Source: Siniperca chuatsi (lineage: Eukaryota > Chordata > Actinopteri > Centrarchiformes > Sinipercidae). Taken from it: a DNA stretch of 64,000 nucleotides. The position numbers and the translations under genes were made by a program. The DNA is taken from contig NC_058043.1 of the NCBI RefSeq assembly GCF_020085105.1, positions 9,785,167 to 9,849,166 of the forward strand. Direction: 5' to 3'. Below are positions 38,040-49,779 of the stretch, in pieces; position 1 is the stretch's first letter; each line of letters starts with the position of its first letter. The notes under the pieces were generated by a model that saw only the letters and a list, made by a program, of their open reading frames with translations, was not told the origin of the DNA and ran no database searches.

Positions 38040-38440
38040 ATTAGAGCTGTCTGAATAGTCAATTATCATTCCTGGTTTTCTTAGTCTTCTAAGTAAACGG
38101 AATATTTTTTGTTTGGACTGTTGGTCAGACAAAATTAGCTGTCTGATTATGTGAATTTACAGTAGATGAGCATTTTTCACCATTTTTTAAAATAAAACCA
38201 TCCATTTAGAAAATAATCATTAGTTGCAGCCCTATAACTAAAACATTTTTCCATCCTTGATTAATCTCATGATTATTTTTAACAATTGATCATTTGTAAT
38301 TGTAATTTAAAATGTCGGAAAATGGTGACAAATGCCCATCACAATTTACAAGAGTCCCGGTTGATATTCACATTGCAGGTATACAGTTTTCAGTGATATA
38401 AGACAAATGAAAAATGAGGATTAATCAGTTATTAAAATAG
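38040..38440 (-). mobile_element. hAT-like AGGGCTGCAACTAA repeat, one copy plus adjoining fragment, in rplp2 intron 1
   Basis: On the minus strand the block 38040-38245 begins AGGGCTGCAACTAATGATTA and contains the family's (A)TTTTGTCTGACCAACAGTCC-like stretch. A second diverged piece (ATTTAAAATGTCGGAAAATGG) follows to about 38440. Same family as 7868-8125. Confidence 0.65.
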
Positions 38441-38722
38441 TTGCTCATTTTAATGGTGCTCTGCTAATCATTTCTAAATTATGGAATTAGCCATTTCAGA
38501 TGTTGGTATGACGTCTTTTAGTTATTTGTGGTGTATTTTAATTCACTTTTTAAAAAAAAGATGGATGACAAAGTTCCAGCAGGTTTTAAGAAATGAAAGC
38601 CTCTAAATTGAGACGTTATTCTATTATTTTACTCTCCTAGACTTGACGTCAGTGTTGTATAACTTGCAGAGTCTCTCAGAAATTGTTCACCTGTCATTTT
38701 GTGTCTCTTCTGTCAATACAGA

Positions 38723-39545
38723 ATGCGTTACGTGGCCGCTTACCTCCTGGCTGTGCTCGGTGGAAACACCAGCCCCTCTGCAAAGGACATCAAGGCCATC
38801 TTGGGCAGCGTGGGAATTGAGGCCGATGACGAACGCTTAAACAAGGTATGCCATTTAACAATGGTATATTATGTAATTACAAAAACAGATTTTTTTTTTT
38901 CCCACTGCATGTCTGAAATTAAATCTTATATTTCTCTGCAGGTCATTAGTGAGCTGAATGGGAAAGACATCAATGAAGTCATGAACTCAGGTAAAGGCCC
39001 CTCAGTGAACATATGTTGAAGACTTCAAGATGTCAGACATGGAAGATGGCTAAAATCTATTTCTTTCCTCTACTTTTTTTTTTTTTTTTTTTTTTTTACA
39101 GGCCTCTCTAAGTTAGCCTCCGTACCAGCAGGTGGTGCTGTGGTGGCTCCTGCCGCTGCTGCTGCTGGTGGGACCGCTGGAGCTGGGGCTGCGCCTGCTG
39201 CTGGTACGTGTATATCCCACGTTTGTAGCTTAAATTGATAAATTGATGTTTTCAGTTTGTATAGGATTGCTTGAAGTTCGAAATGGTATTATCATATATT
39301 CATTTATTTTGATTCAATACAAATACCATGATGTCTCAGATGAATCTGTAGTTCCATTTAGCAGTTCCTAAAACAAAGTTGACTATATTGGATATCAGTG
39401 CTGCTAAATATTCTTGCTGACATCTGTCTGTAGTATTGACTGTTGTCTTTATCTGTCTCATTTTTTAGTGGAAGAGAAAAAGGAAGAGAAGAAAGAGGAA
39501 TCAGAAGAGTCAGACGAAGATATGGGTTTCGGACTCTTTGATTAA
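38723..39545 (+). CDS. rplp2: 60S acidic ribosomal protein P2
   Basis: Stalk protein of the large ribosomal subunit, forming P1/P2 dimers on P0 and recruiting translational GTPases. Coding exons 38723-38845, 38942-38990, 39102-39203 and 39469-39545; 116 residues (human P2 has 115). The N-terminal helical domain starts [14 protein letters not shown], with [17 protein letters not shown]. An Ala/Gly/Pro hinge ([11 protein letters not shown]) follows, then a charged region ([10 protein letters not shown]) and the canonical P-protein tail [11 protein letters not shown], which contacts the GTPases. The [10 protein letters not shown] start distinguishes P2 from P1. The start codon lies one base into exon 2. 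Intron 3 has an unusually long acceptor tract of 24 T. AATAAA at 39569 lies 24 bases after the stop, so the 3' UTR is very short, as in other ribosomal-protein mRNAs. Confidence 0.97.
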
Positions 39546-39568
39546 GCTACCTTCTCTGTTTAAAAAGC

Positions 39569-39574
39569 AATAAA
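39569..39574 (+). terminator. rplp2: rplp2 poly-A signal
   Basis: AATAAA in GCAATAAAAATG, 24 bases after the TAA. Confidence 0.85.
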
Positions 39575-39599
39575 AATGTAAAAGGTTTACACACATCAA

Positions 39600-41719
39600 G
39601 TTGTCTTTTTGTCCTTTTTTAATAAGTTTAAAATAGCTCTCTCAAATTATGACTGTGAGGTAATTATTCCCAAAGACATTACCCCCTATGTGTTCTAGAA
39701 ATAAATTTTCTGGCTTTCAAGGCTTGATGTTGAAATTCATTTTGTTGCCCGCTAAAAATAGTCTAGACTGGGCAACCCGTCATTAGGCAATCCAGACCCT
39801 GCATGTGGTCAGTCTGTCCTGCTGTTGGCCAGATAACTGAAACCACATAATGGCACCGGCTTAAAGGGGCAAGCCATGATCCAACCGTAAACACAACGGT
39901 GGCCCCACCGCCACAATTCAAAACAGTATTGGAACCTGCTGCCACATTAGTTTTAGTTATCTTATCATGTAATTACAGAACTATGTTATTGTATCGTATA
40001 AATGTGTCTTAGCAGCAAAACGCCTTTATTTAAACAAATGGCCGGTAGAGAAACAAAATGCTGTTTTTTTGATATGTAATTAAGCAATGTTTGTGACTAT
40101 AACTCAGATTTTGTGGTCAGACAGTTCACGACTGACATTATTTCTAGCCATGCAAAGACAGACTGGAGTTAAAATATTTTTCTTGAGGTTATTTAGGACA
40201 AACTGTTGTGAAACAGGTACAACTTGTCAAACAGATAGTAATATTCCTCAATAAGCAAAGAATTATGTAACCTCCAGTGCCCACGATAGATGTTTCTCAC
40301 AGCACAGGCCTGGTATTGTGCATGCAGAGACACCTCAGTGCAGCAAAGCTGTCAATAATGTGCTGTGATGAGCTGAGAGTCTGCTATGATACAGAATTTG
40401 TGCCCTAGGCTCAGAGCCTGTGGTGTATAAATGAGATGTGAGTCATCAGTCATATCACAATTCATCTTTTGTTATTTCATTTCTATTTAACTTTGATTGC
40501 GTGACAGCTTTAGTCACTGACCTCGTCGACACTGTTAACTAATCCTGAAGGAAATGTGACCATAAGTTTTCCACCACCTGCTCCCTTGCACGTCCTGTCC
40601 TTGTCTTACCTGATAGTCACCTGGATTTGTGTCAACAAAGTACAACAAGTTTAGCTGTGGAAAAATTGTGATGCAAAAATGATCATTCCCACTAATCGTG
40701 AATCATATCGCAATCGTAATATCTGTCAAAATAATCGCAATATGTTTTTGTTTTACCATATCGTGCAGCCCTACTCTGAACTTAAAGTAAGATACATGAA
40801 TGTATTATATATATGGAAAGACTTAGCTTCACAATGAACACCAATTAGATTTCTGTGGTTCATGTCACATGGCAGTGAATCAGGACGGGTCAGGACATTG
40901 GGACTATTGTGTTCATTGAGTGGGCTCGTCTCCATTGGCGTCTGCCATCCTCTTCTCTGGTGCGTATGAGTACATGTGCTGCATGGCGCTGTGCTGCTGG
41001 ATGCACAAGGATCCCCATGTGAGCCCATTGGTTCTGGCAGGATATTAAGGCTGTCCTCTGTTTTATTGGAAAGGTCTCCTGCCTGCAGGGGAACCTGTTC
41101 CACAGGTGAGAGCCATCACTGCACGCTTCAACCGTGTGCTGTCACATTCTATCTCATCATAACCTGCAGCTGGGAATCTGTTATAGATGCTGTCAACAAT
41201 CTCCTCAATATCTACACTAATACACACGTAAAACCATGTTTCACGTTCTGCATTTGTACATGATTTATTACAAAACATTTAGCTGATCACACTGACTATA
41301 TGGTTGCAGCAGTTGCCATGAAGTGTTAATTTTAGTCTGTCATTGCCAGAATGTACTTCTTTAAAATACACGTTTCCATGCTGCAGGCTGTTCTCGGCAG
41401 TTCAGAAGGTATGTCATAAGACTACTGAGGTGTGGCACAATCAAGGACTTGTTCATTCATCCACCTTCCCATAGCTAGCTTGTGATAGGGCAGTGCTTCC
41501 CCACGTTTTTGGCTTGTGACACCTTAAAATGAATCATTGTCTGCTTGCTATCGCAGGTTGCATATTTCTGCCAGTGTTTACCTGTCCCACCAAAAAGGAG
41601 GAAGACCAATGAGGTAAAATTTTCTAGTAATTCACTAGAAAAAAGGCAAATTTATATAACAAATAAACATAATTTTGTGTGTCTTTTCACGGGCCCTTTC
41701 TTTTTAATTTTCTTTCGAG
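39600..41719. other. Intergenic between rplp2 and bcl2l14, with one repeat fragment
   Basis: No gene recognised. A piece at about 40650-40772 containing AATCGCAATATGTTTTTG and CATATCGTGCAGCCCTA looks like the end of a known fish hAT-like repeat. The rest is unassigned. Confidence 0.45.
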
Positions 41720-42530
41720 CAGTGTTTGGGCAAGTTACTTTCAAAATGTAATATATTACATATTATTAGTTACTTTAATTTGAAAGTAATGTTACTTTAC
41801 AATAGTACTGTCTGTGCATAGTAATGCGTTACTGTTTACACTACTTTTGCGTCACTTTCACCAAAAAAACTGCGGAAGTACGACTGGGCATTATAAAATG
41901 GAAGAGGGTAATGTTTCATAGCGGGTAATCCAAGTGCAGAAGCTCACGTTTATTGCAGTTCATTACAAATCCATTGGTGGGCGATATTGTATCGCTTAAT
42001 GAAGGCTGTCCTCTGAGCAGACCTGGCCCAGTCATGCATTCACATGCAGTGGTTACCACTTTGTATTAAAACCGCCTGCTTGTATTAACAATAGTGTGAT
42101 GAAATAGAACAATGAAATAGCCTAGACCTTTTTAAATAAATGAATCGCCTTGGACACAGGGATGGGCAGGCAGACAAAGGATCAAAGTCTGGTCAATTAT
42201 GAGATAGGGATACATATTTTTCAGGTCACTTGTGCTATTTCTCTCTGTAGAGAGTTCCCTCGGCTTCCCTAGACACAGATAGCACTTGACTATTATGTTC
42301 TTGTCCCTTTTTTGATAAAGTGAATGCAATGGGATAATACCCATTTCAAAAACACAGAGTGTGACTCTGCAGCCATCTCAGCCAATGACTTTCGGCAACA
42401 GGATTCTTCGGGGGATTTTTTTTCTGGTGGCACACTGTGGATGTAATTTCGGGTGGTAACGCGTTACTTGACATAGTAAATGTAATATTACTGAAATCCT
42501 ATTAGTAACGCATTATATTACACTGCCACT
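41720..42530. mobile_element. Non-autonomous hAT-like repeat (CAGTGTTGGGCAAGTTAC family)
   Basis: Left end CAGTGTTTGGGCAAGTTACT followed by TTTCAAAATGTAATATATTA. The right part has GTAACGCGTTACTTGAC and GTAACGCATTATATTACACTG, the complementary end signature of a common fish repeat. The roughly 600-bp interior has no coding capacity that I recognise. Confidence 0.6.
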
Positions 42531-42730
42531 ACTTACAGCCATAAAAATGGATTTTCCCATCCAAAAGCATCTGCAGTATTAGCCTCCAGCTGTTTGACTT
42601 TACTCAGTCTATTAGATATCGCCTTCTTTTCCAGTGAAGGCGGAAACTTGAATTCTTTGGAAGCATTCATGCTTGATTATTTCCCTGATGTAGTGAAGCA
42701 GTTTGACATTACAGAGGCCGCTCTTAGCAA

Positions 42731-42733
<3 letters not shown>

Positions 42734-42768
<35 letters not shown>

Positions 42769-42785
42769 TTATTTATTGCAGAGTT
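42734..42785 (-). repeat. 32-base A tract (T on plus strand) beside AATAAATAAA on the minus strand
   Basis: T run at 42734-42765 on the plus strand. On the minus strand it directly follows GCAATAAATAAAGC. It may mark the end of the bcl2l14 3' UTR or a retroposed poly-A tail. The signal lies closer to the A run than the usual 10-30 nt. Confidence 0.5.
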
Positions 42786-43462
42786 GCACAATTAGGGAGA
42801 CATACATTCACTTACCAAAGAATAAAGCCTGACAGTGATCTATGGTTTCATAATGACAAAAAAAGACACATTTGAGAATCAAGTTAAATATATTTAATTT
42901 GAGTGTATAATATGAATGCCAGCATTCATATCAACAAACAGCATTTCATTGTAGCTTCTATTAAATAAGGTTTTGCTCATTTTGAAATCCTAGAAATGTA
43001 AAAAAAAAAAACCAACTATATATATATATTGCACAGAGGTGTCTGGCTCATATACATCAAAGGTTATTGCATTGCTCTTTTGTATTATTACAAATCAATG
43101 TACAGAAAGTATCAAATTCAATGGTAGATTTGTAAAAAGAGAATCACATTTTTAGCTTGAAGAATCAGCTATTTGTGATTCTGAAATATTGCTACATGTT
43201 TTAAGAGCTGATCTTCCACGTGAAGGTCATCAGTAAACACTTCACCTTAGAATAGCACACTCAAATCTACCAAAGCCATTCAACAGGTTAAAATGTGTGT
43301 TAGGTAGCCCATTGTGTTCTTAAAATAACATGTTTGTAAAGGGGAATTCATGCTTGCAACACATCCTTAACCACATCTGTGCAGCTGAGAAAAGTTGAAG
43401 AGTAAATGTTTCACTTGCAGCAATGGGGTTGTTTTTGTTTTGTTATGGATGCCTCTCAGTCA

Positions 43463-45985
43463 TCACTGTCGGACCGTGGATGCCTGTAAAAGACAACAAG
43501 AGTTATAAAACAAACTTCGAGGTGTGCCTATTATTGTTTTGTTTTTTTACCATTTTTCACAGATATACTGCACATATTTAAGCCAAATCATTATGCTTAC
43601 ACAAAAAAGAACACCAAAGCTGTCTAGCTATAATGTTTAGTGTTCTCCCCTGTTTTATTTCTTTTCAACAGGTTGGATTCTTACCTGTCTGTATTCAAAT
43701 CGGTCCTGTAGATAACGGTTGCCCAGGCCAGTAATGTGACCTATATTCTGTTTGGAGAGACCGGCTATCCTGGCAGTAAAGTCGTACGTAAAGGCCAACT
43801 TGACCAGCTCAGGTGCTGTTGGTAGGACAGTGGGAGGATTGTGGATCGGCGATGCTTCTTTCTCCAGATACGCATCAGCCAACGTCTGGAAGGAAGAGTA
43901 CGACATCCGCTGGAAGAAGTTGTTCAGGGTGGGGTTATCTTTCAACTGGAGGAGAAAAGGAGAGGAAGGCTGTCAGTAAATACAGTATACTATCAGGGAT
44001 TTTACTGCTAATAAACGTTCATGTTAAAAAGGACAAATACACCATAAAATAGCTTAAGTAACAAAAACAGCTATTGGTAAAATACATTTTTAGATTTTTC
44101 TTATTCCAGCAGGTAACTGGCCAACCATAGCAGAGCAGTCACATGCATGCTGTGTTTTGCATAGCAGGCCTCATGACTCTCTACACCTTAATCTCTTAAC
44201 CTTTTCATCTCTTGCTGTCATACTTTCACTATTGTTTTCACTATTGCACACCCCATCTCTGGGGCTTTCTGGGAAACAGAAAATGTTGAACTGAAGTAAA
44301 GAAAGACAGTTACACAAGAAAAAAATCAAAATAACTCAATAAATATCACATATTGTATAAAAGGGTGGTTTTTCCCTTTAACATGATGGAGTTTGTACTG
44401 TTTATTATCTTGACTAATACTTTTTATGATTCACTGGTGTGCTTTTGGTTTCTGTTGAAGCTGTCTAAGCACCTGCTTGCTAAATACTTCATACATTACT
44501 TTGATCTGGCAATCATTAGTAATAATTAACTAAAATGCATAATCTTATGAATAACTAGACTGTCTGAAGCATTTAAAGCAATTATCTTGTAAATATTCAC
44601 AAACAATTAATGCTACACAGAGCTTCATCAACAAACTCAAAACAGCAATGAACACCAACCTTGTCCTCTATGGCATCACCCTGCTGCTTCGTCAGAGCAA
44701 TGATCCTGTTGATGACTTCCTCTGAGATAAAACAGAATGTATTTAGTATAATGAAGTACCATGCCATGATATACAGTTATACGGGTTAAATATTAATCTC
44801 ATCTTTGAGTTGAATAGAATTAAGATGCACAGCCAAGAGAAGTGGCAGGATGCTTATACATTTTGTAACTTCACAAAGAAAACATAACTTTCACTACTCA
44901 AATGTAGTTCACTACAGACTACATATGGCAGAGAAATGCTGTTTATTGTCTGATGTGCATTAAATTGATTGGTTTTGTTTTATTACCAAATTTTTCTGTC
45001 AAATGTTTTAAAGCACTTTTCATACACTTTCACACAAAGAGAAACAGTTTCTCACCATCAGAGAGCCGTTCAACTTCCTCTTTCTCTTGGACCTCGTGGA
45101 CAATTCTTTCCAGTTCCTCTGACACCTTTTCATAGTAAGAGTATGTCGATTCCACACTGACGACAGCTGCAAAGCAACAACCGGCTATTTGTAAATGTAC
45201 TTCTGCAGGAACAGCATGAACTAAAAGCATTTTTACAACAGTAATATGACCCAGATTTCCATTACTTCTGGTTACATTAAACAGCCATTTTAACATTGAA
45301 TCATTATTTGTCACTTCTTATGTCACACAAATAAGGGTAATTTATCCAGTCAGGTTCAATCCTCAAACTTACCTTCAACTCGGGTGATGTCAGCAGGGTT
45401 GCGATCTTTACCAGATTTATTTGGTTTTGTCAGAGATAGCCGCCTTTTGGAGAACCTTCTTTTTAAGGAGTTTCTTCTTGAGGGCTTTCTTTTTGTGACT
45501 GGAGTTGTGGGCAGGCAGGTGGTCACAGTGTCTGAGGCCACTTCTGCTTGGCAGACCTCTGGGACCTCTGATGGACTGTCCTGCTCTTCATCTTTCTCCT
45601 CGTTATTCTTCCTATAGAAAATACCAACTAAACTTTTCCAAAATGAGGACTTCTTGTTCTTCTTTGATTTTTTGGTGGGTTTCACTGATTCTTCAGGACG
45701 CGTCTCAGGATGGTTTGTGGGAGCTTCGACCGCAGAAAATGTTCCAATTTCCTCGCCATTTAATTCCCCGGCCAAGTGAAGGGAAGGGTCACTGGAATGT
45801 CGTCTTTGCTTTCTTGGCATTGTCACCCACTTTTCTTTCCCCTCAGCCCTCTTATTCCCCAGTGTCCCGTCATTTACGCTGAGGCTGCGCTTGACGTACA
45901 CCTCCAGCAGACGGATTGTGTCCTTGTGAGGCACAGAAATCAACTGGCCATTATTGGGCCTTTGTGTTTCTCTCTGTGTTTCCAT
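43463..45985 (-). CDS. bcl2l14: Bcl-2-like protein 14 (BCL-G)
   Basis: BCL-G-type member of the BCL-2 family; the mammalian protein has been described as pro-apoptotic. Coding exons on the minus strand: 45373-45985, 45056-45166, 44660-44721, 43685-43945 and 43463-43483; about 355 residues (human 327). Residues 1-204: a long disordered basic arm, with SSFWKSLVGIFY resembling the human KKSSWKAFFGV segment and a strongly basic cluster (RRNSLKRRFSKRRLSL) that could be a nuclear signal and kinase target. Then the BCL-2 fold: SYYEKVSEELERIV, a BH3-like stretch (IIALTKQQGDAIED), NNFFQRMSYSSFQTLAD, a helix LAFTYDFTARIAGL and the BH2-side GLGNRYLQDRFEYRQ. These match BCL-G landmarks (GDQLERKL, GLSYSVFKTITDQ, GFGTKYLKENF). 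The first BH3 Leu position appears to be Thr. The final six codons (ASTVRQ) are inferred from a single acceptor and are the least certain part. The start is the first ATG after the acceptor at 45995. Confidence 0.87.
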
Positions 45986-46074
45986 GGCAGGACAACTACA
46001 AGAAAAAGAAAACAACGTCACGCATACATTAAGTTATAAGATTGTTTTGCATCAAACGTCTGCCATTTCCAGTC

Positions 46075-46610
46075 AGAAATCACTTGTCATCGATTAGTCA
46101 CTCGACAGACAAATAGTCTGACTCATTCTTCAAGCAAACATACCAAACAATGTTTTGTCACAAGTTCTGAATTGTGAAGGATGTGATTGTTTTTACTGCT
46201 GTTATTGTCTTAATTGTCTTGAATATCTTTGGATTTTGGAGTGTTGGTTGGACAAAACAAGCAATCTGAAGATCTCAGCTGTTTGTTTCTGACATTTTAC
46301 AGACCAAAAGATGAATAAGTTAATCAAGTAATCATTAGTTGCAGCCCTATACTTTGTTGAGGTTGCAACTAATGATTATTTTCATTTTCAATTAACCTGC
46401 CAATTATTTTCTTGTTAAATCGATTCATTTGGTCTCGCATTTAAAAAAAAAATGTGAAAAACAATTCTCTGTAACCCATGTTGACTTATTAACAGTCCAA
46501 AACCCAAAGGTATTCACTTTATTATCACAGCAGACTTAGGAAGCTGGAAGCAAGTTATTAAAACAGTTGCCAATTAGTTTTCTGTCAAGTGACAGACAGT
46601 TGAGCTTTAA
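46075..46610. mobile_element. Two hAT-like AGGGCTGCAACTAA repeats, in opposite orientation
   Basis: 46075-46350 reads as a minus-strand copy ending ATCATTAGTTGCAGCCCTAT; 46360-46610 is a plus-strand copy starting GGTTGCAACTAATGATTATT, with CAGTCCAAAACCCAAA and GGAAGCTGGAAGCAAG. They abut at their ends, inside the first bcl2l14 intron. Confidence 0.65.
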
Positions 46611-46864
46611 ACTACATATATGGAGAAATACTTGTTTACTATACTATATAATTGTTTAAACATTGTTATTATGTGGACAAAGAGTCCTGCACTAATTTTT
46701 CTATTCTATTTCAGGGCTAATCTAAAGATTTCTTAGCATTTTCAAACGTAGCTCAGAAGGCAGAGGAGTAGGAAGGAGTGTAAAATGAGGAGAAATGGCC
46801 ATGGCTGTACTGTACTGTAGTTATTTAATGCTACAGGCTCAAGCTACTGTATGTGTGTACTCAC

Positions 46865-47220
46865 CTCGTCTCCTTCAGCAACAGTAGAATCGTTTAACTC
46901 CCTGCAGAGATCCGTTCAAGTATTCAGTAGTTATTGAATGCGACTGGCTCGCAGTAGATTTGCTTAAAAGAGTCGTCTCTCTCATGAAGGGACTCTCCGG
47001 AGTGCGTCTACCTGCTCACATGCTCCACCCATGTCCTTACCTGCAGCCGCCTGCCGTCATCTTTACTAAAAGAGTGGGCGGAGGACGGGAAAAATTATTG
47101 TCTTCCTGCTTAACACGCGAGCTCGCGGACTTTTACCACTTGTTTACGGTTTCGCCGTCGCTCTCGGTTACCCCCGCCCCGATGGATTGGCCACGTTTTA
47201 CAGGAAGTAAAAAGCTGCAG
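46865..47220 (-). promoter_or_regulatory. bcl2l14: bcl2l14 5' non-coding exon and GC-rich promoter region
   Basis: On the minus strand GAAGGAGACGAG|GTGAGT is a strong donor at 46865, matching the acceptor TTCTTGTAG before 45995. Upstream, 46960-47200 is richer in G+C and CG dinucleotides than its flanks, as expected of a promoter. The start point is not determined. Confidence 0.5.
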
Positions 47221-47296
47221 AGGTCGTTTCACAACAGATACTTTCTTTAAGAAACTCTCTTTGCCATGAAATCACCATTGTGCAGGGTACCATCTT

Positions 47297-47736
47297 CAGT
47301 GGTGGAAGAAGCACTCATATCTGTAAGTAAAAGTAGCAATACCACAGTGAAAAAACACTCTGTTACAAGTGAAGTTTTCCAAAAGTCTTAGCATCAAAAT
47401 ATACTTAAAGCACCAAAAATAAAAATACTCGTTATGCAAAATGGCCAATTTCAGAATTATTGATGCATTACTGTGTTAGCATCACTTTAATGTTGCAGCT
47501 GATAAAGGTGGAGCTAATTCTAACTTCTTTATATACTGCTGGCTAACTTAATCCATAATCATTTATTAGTTCGTTTATATTTTGTATTAATAATCTGAAT
47601 CTTCAAAGTAACTAAAGCTGTCAGATAAATGTTGAATAGAAGTATAAAGTAGCATACAATGGAAATACTCCAAGTCAAGTAAAAGTACCTCAAAATTGTA
47701 CTTAAGTACAGTACTTGAGTAAAAGTACTTAATTAG
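47297..47736 (+). mobile_element. hAT-like CAGTGGTGGAAGAAG repeat, right end missing
   Basis: Starts CAGTGGTGGAAGAAGCACTC, then AGTAAAAGTAGCAATACCAC, and reaches AAATTGTACTTAAGTACAGT before losing similarity; the expected CCACCACTG terminus is absent. Confidence 0.8.
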
Positions 47737-47861
47737 ATAAAAGATTAATAGACCTAAAGGGTAGAAGAACACAGGCTGCATCACATGTACAATATCATCA
47801 ATGAGCTCCTGAATATTATATATACAGATAACAATGGTCCAAACTCAGCATTCATTGATTA

Positions 47862-47960
47862 ATTGATTAACTTTATTTCCCCAGAGGAAATTGGTTTGCA
47901 TAAAATTTAACATACACATAAAAAAATACACAGTAAATAAAGCAAAAACAATCAGCTGGC
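47862..47960. repeat. Short fish repeat (TTTATTTCCCCAGAGGAAATTGG)
   Basis: AACTTTATTTCCCCAGAGGA followed by AATTGGTTTGCATA resembles a frequent fish repeat tail. Family uncertain. Confidence 0.4.
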
Positions 47961-48224
47961 AGTCAAAGACACACATATGGTATGTCTGTCTTTCAACATC
48001 TTGGGGACCATGTTGGAAATAGTGTTAGGGGGGGAGAATTGTATTATTATTAAAAATGATTAAATTAAAAATACATAATTCATTAAATAAATTAGATACG
48101 GACACCAAAGGAGGTAGGTAAGAAATCAAAACAATAGAAACACCTCACAGTTTAATACAATAACATACAGTACCCTTACCTGTATGTATAGCCAGGTTTA
48201 TGTATACTGTACATATACAGGTAA

Positions 48225-48445
48225 AGTAGGTAAGTTGATTAATCTGTCAATCATTTTTATGATGAATTGATGAATTGTTTAGTCTAAAAATAGGTCTTGT
48301 TTTGTCCCCCCAAGTATCCCTTTGTCAGCAGTTTCTTATTTCTTTAAAGGAAAAGCTTTAATTACTTGTTTCCATAGTTGTATTGAGTTTTCTCCAGGCT
48401 ATTTTTATGACCCAAATCAATTAAAAAAAAAAAAAAAAAACATTT
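48225..48445 (+). repeat. Worn AGGGCTGCAACTAA-type repeat fragment and poly-A run
   Basis: GATTAATCTGTCAATCATTT and TTGTTTAGTCTAAAAATAGG, then GTCTTGTTTTGTCC, resemble the interior of the same hAT-like family; an A run follows at about 48423-48440. Confidence 0.4.
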
Positions 48446-49149
48446 TCACCTTTGTAATCTTGTTAGTCATTAACCACGAGCAATGAGCCAGTGAGCTGAC
48501 CAAACTGTTATGACTTCACTTCAAGTTTTGTAATCACTACTTCTCCCTCCAGTTTGCAGACATGCATGAGCTGGGTTCGGCCTGAAGTAATGTAGTGCTG
48601 TCAGGGATTTCCAGGAAGTTACTGTGATCAGAGTAAAACTATTTTCATAGAAGGAAAAAGTGCTTGTTTGCTTTCTTATTTGCCTATCGACCAACTACTT
48701 TTATGGTAAAGTGCATCTGACTTTATGAGTGACCTCTTATCTAGCTTGTTTACTGGAAACATGACATGTTTTATGTAACCGAAAGCAACATTACTGAGAT
48801 AGTTGAGTTAACAAAGCAGCTTATTTTGAGAGACTACAGCAGACTGTAGTTTGATCACTATCAGCCTCCAGTGACCCCAGTCCACCCTACATATCTCTTC
48901 ATCATGTTGTTGATTCTTTTTATGTTATTAAGGAAACTCAGATTTTAAAATGACACATTTTTACGTTTAATTTACTATCTTCTAATTATGTTGTACTGTG
49001 AAGAGATTTTCATTCATATCAAATATAAATGACTGGTTTTCCACATGTATTCCAATATTTTGACAGAAAGTAATCATTTAATCAGCTTTAGTTTCTCAAA
49101 ACACATTTTCATCTGAAAGCATATCCTGATTTCACCTGAACTGGTTGTT

Positions 49150-49292
49150 TATTTTACTGTTTATTTTATTGCTTTTGTGTATTTTTGTGTTTTGTGTTTA
49201 TTGTATGTGATATTTTATTTCTCTTGTTGTGAAGCACTTTGTACTTTGTTTTGATAAGTGCTCTATAAATAAAGTTTTATTATTATTATTAT
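49150..49292 (+). mobile_element. 3' tail of an L2-type LINE or L2-tailed SINE
   Basis: GTGAAGCACTTTGTACTTTG, then AAGTGCTCTATAAATAAAGT and a (TTA)n tail. This is the characteristic 3' end of fish L2-clade elements (GCGCTATATAAATAAA with a short tandem tail). Only the tail is recognisable. Confidence 0.65.
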
Positions 49293-49484
49293 TTAGTTGG
49301 ACAAACCCCTCACTTGTTTTAGGTTGAGAGAAGGGATGATACATTTATAATATCCCTAGAAAAATAAAACCCATTCTTTCCTATTTCATATGTATGTCAG
49401 CCAACAAATTTACACAAAAGCAGACAAATTAGTGAAAACCTTATCACCACTTTCTTTTAGTACTGTACCACAGTGAAGCCACAA

Positions 49485-49768
49485 GGTGTCATGCTAAACA
49501 CTGTAACTTCTCAACCAGCTACAACATGAAATTCCACTTACACATCAATGCATCAGTAATAATGATATAATAGTATAATGCTCACAGGGGTGAGTTTTCT
49601 GTATGAGTCCTTTAACTTGTGATACTTTTAGTACATTTTGCTAATAATACTTTTACCTAAGTGACATTTTCAATGCAGGACTTTAACATGTAATGGGGTA
49701 TTTTTATATTGCAGTATTGCAACTTTTACTGAAGTAAATGATATAAATATTTCCTCCACCACTACCTG
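49485..49768 (-). mobile_element. hAT-like CAGTGGTGGAAGAAG repeat, partial
   Basis: On the minus strand starts near AGTGGTGGAGGAAATATTTA and continues with TTCAGTAAAAGTTGCAA and CAGGACT-like blocks of the family. Truncated at the far end. Confidence 0.6.
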
Positions 49769-49779
49769 TAGTTTAAGTG

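Noticed and set aside
39204-39468. Possible snoRNA in the last rplp2 intron (ATGATGT and CTGA words; mammalian RPLP2 is known to host a snoRNA)
   Set aside because: The C- and D-like words lack a closing terminal stem, and I could not fold an H/ACA pair of hairpins by eye.
42594-42875. 93-codon plus-strand open frame with a Phe run
   Set aside because: Created by the poly-T tract; opposite strand to bcl2l14 and without motifs.
45505-45882. 125-codon plus-strand open frame opposite the first bcl2l14 coding exon
   Set aside because: Antisense shadow of a strongly supported coding exon.
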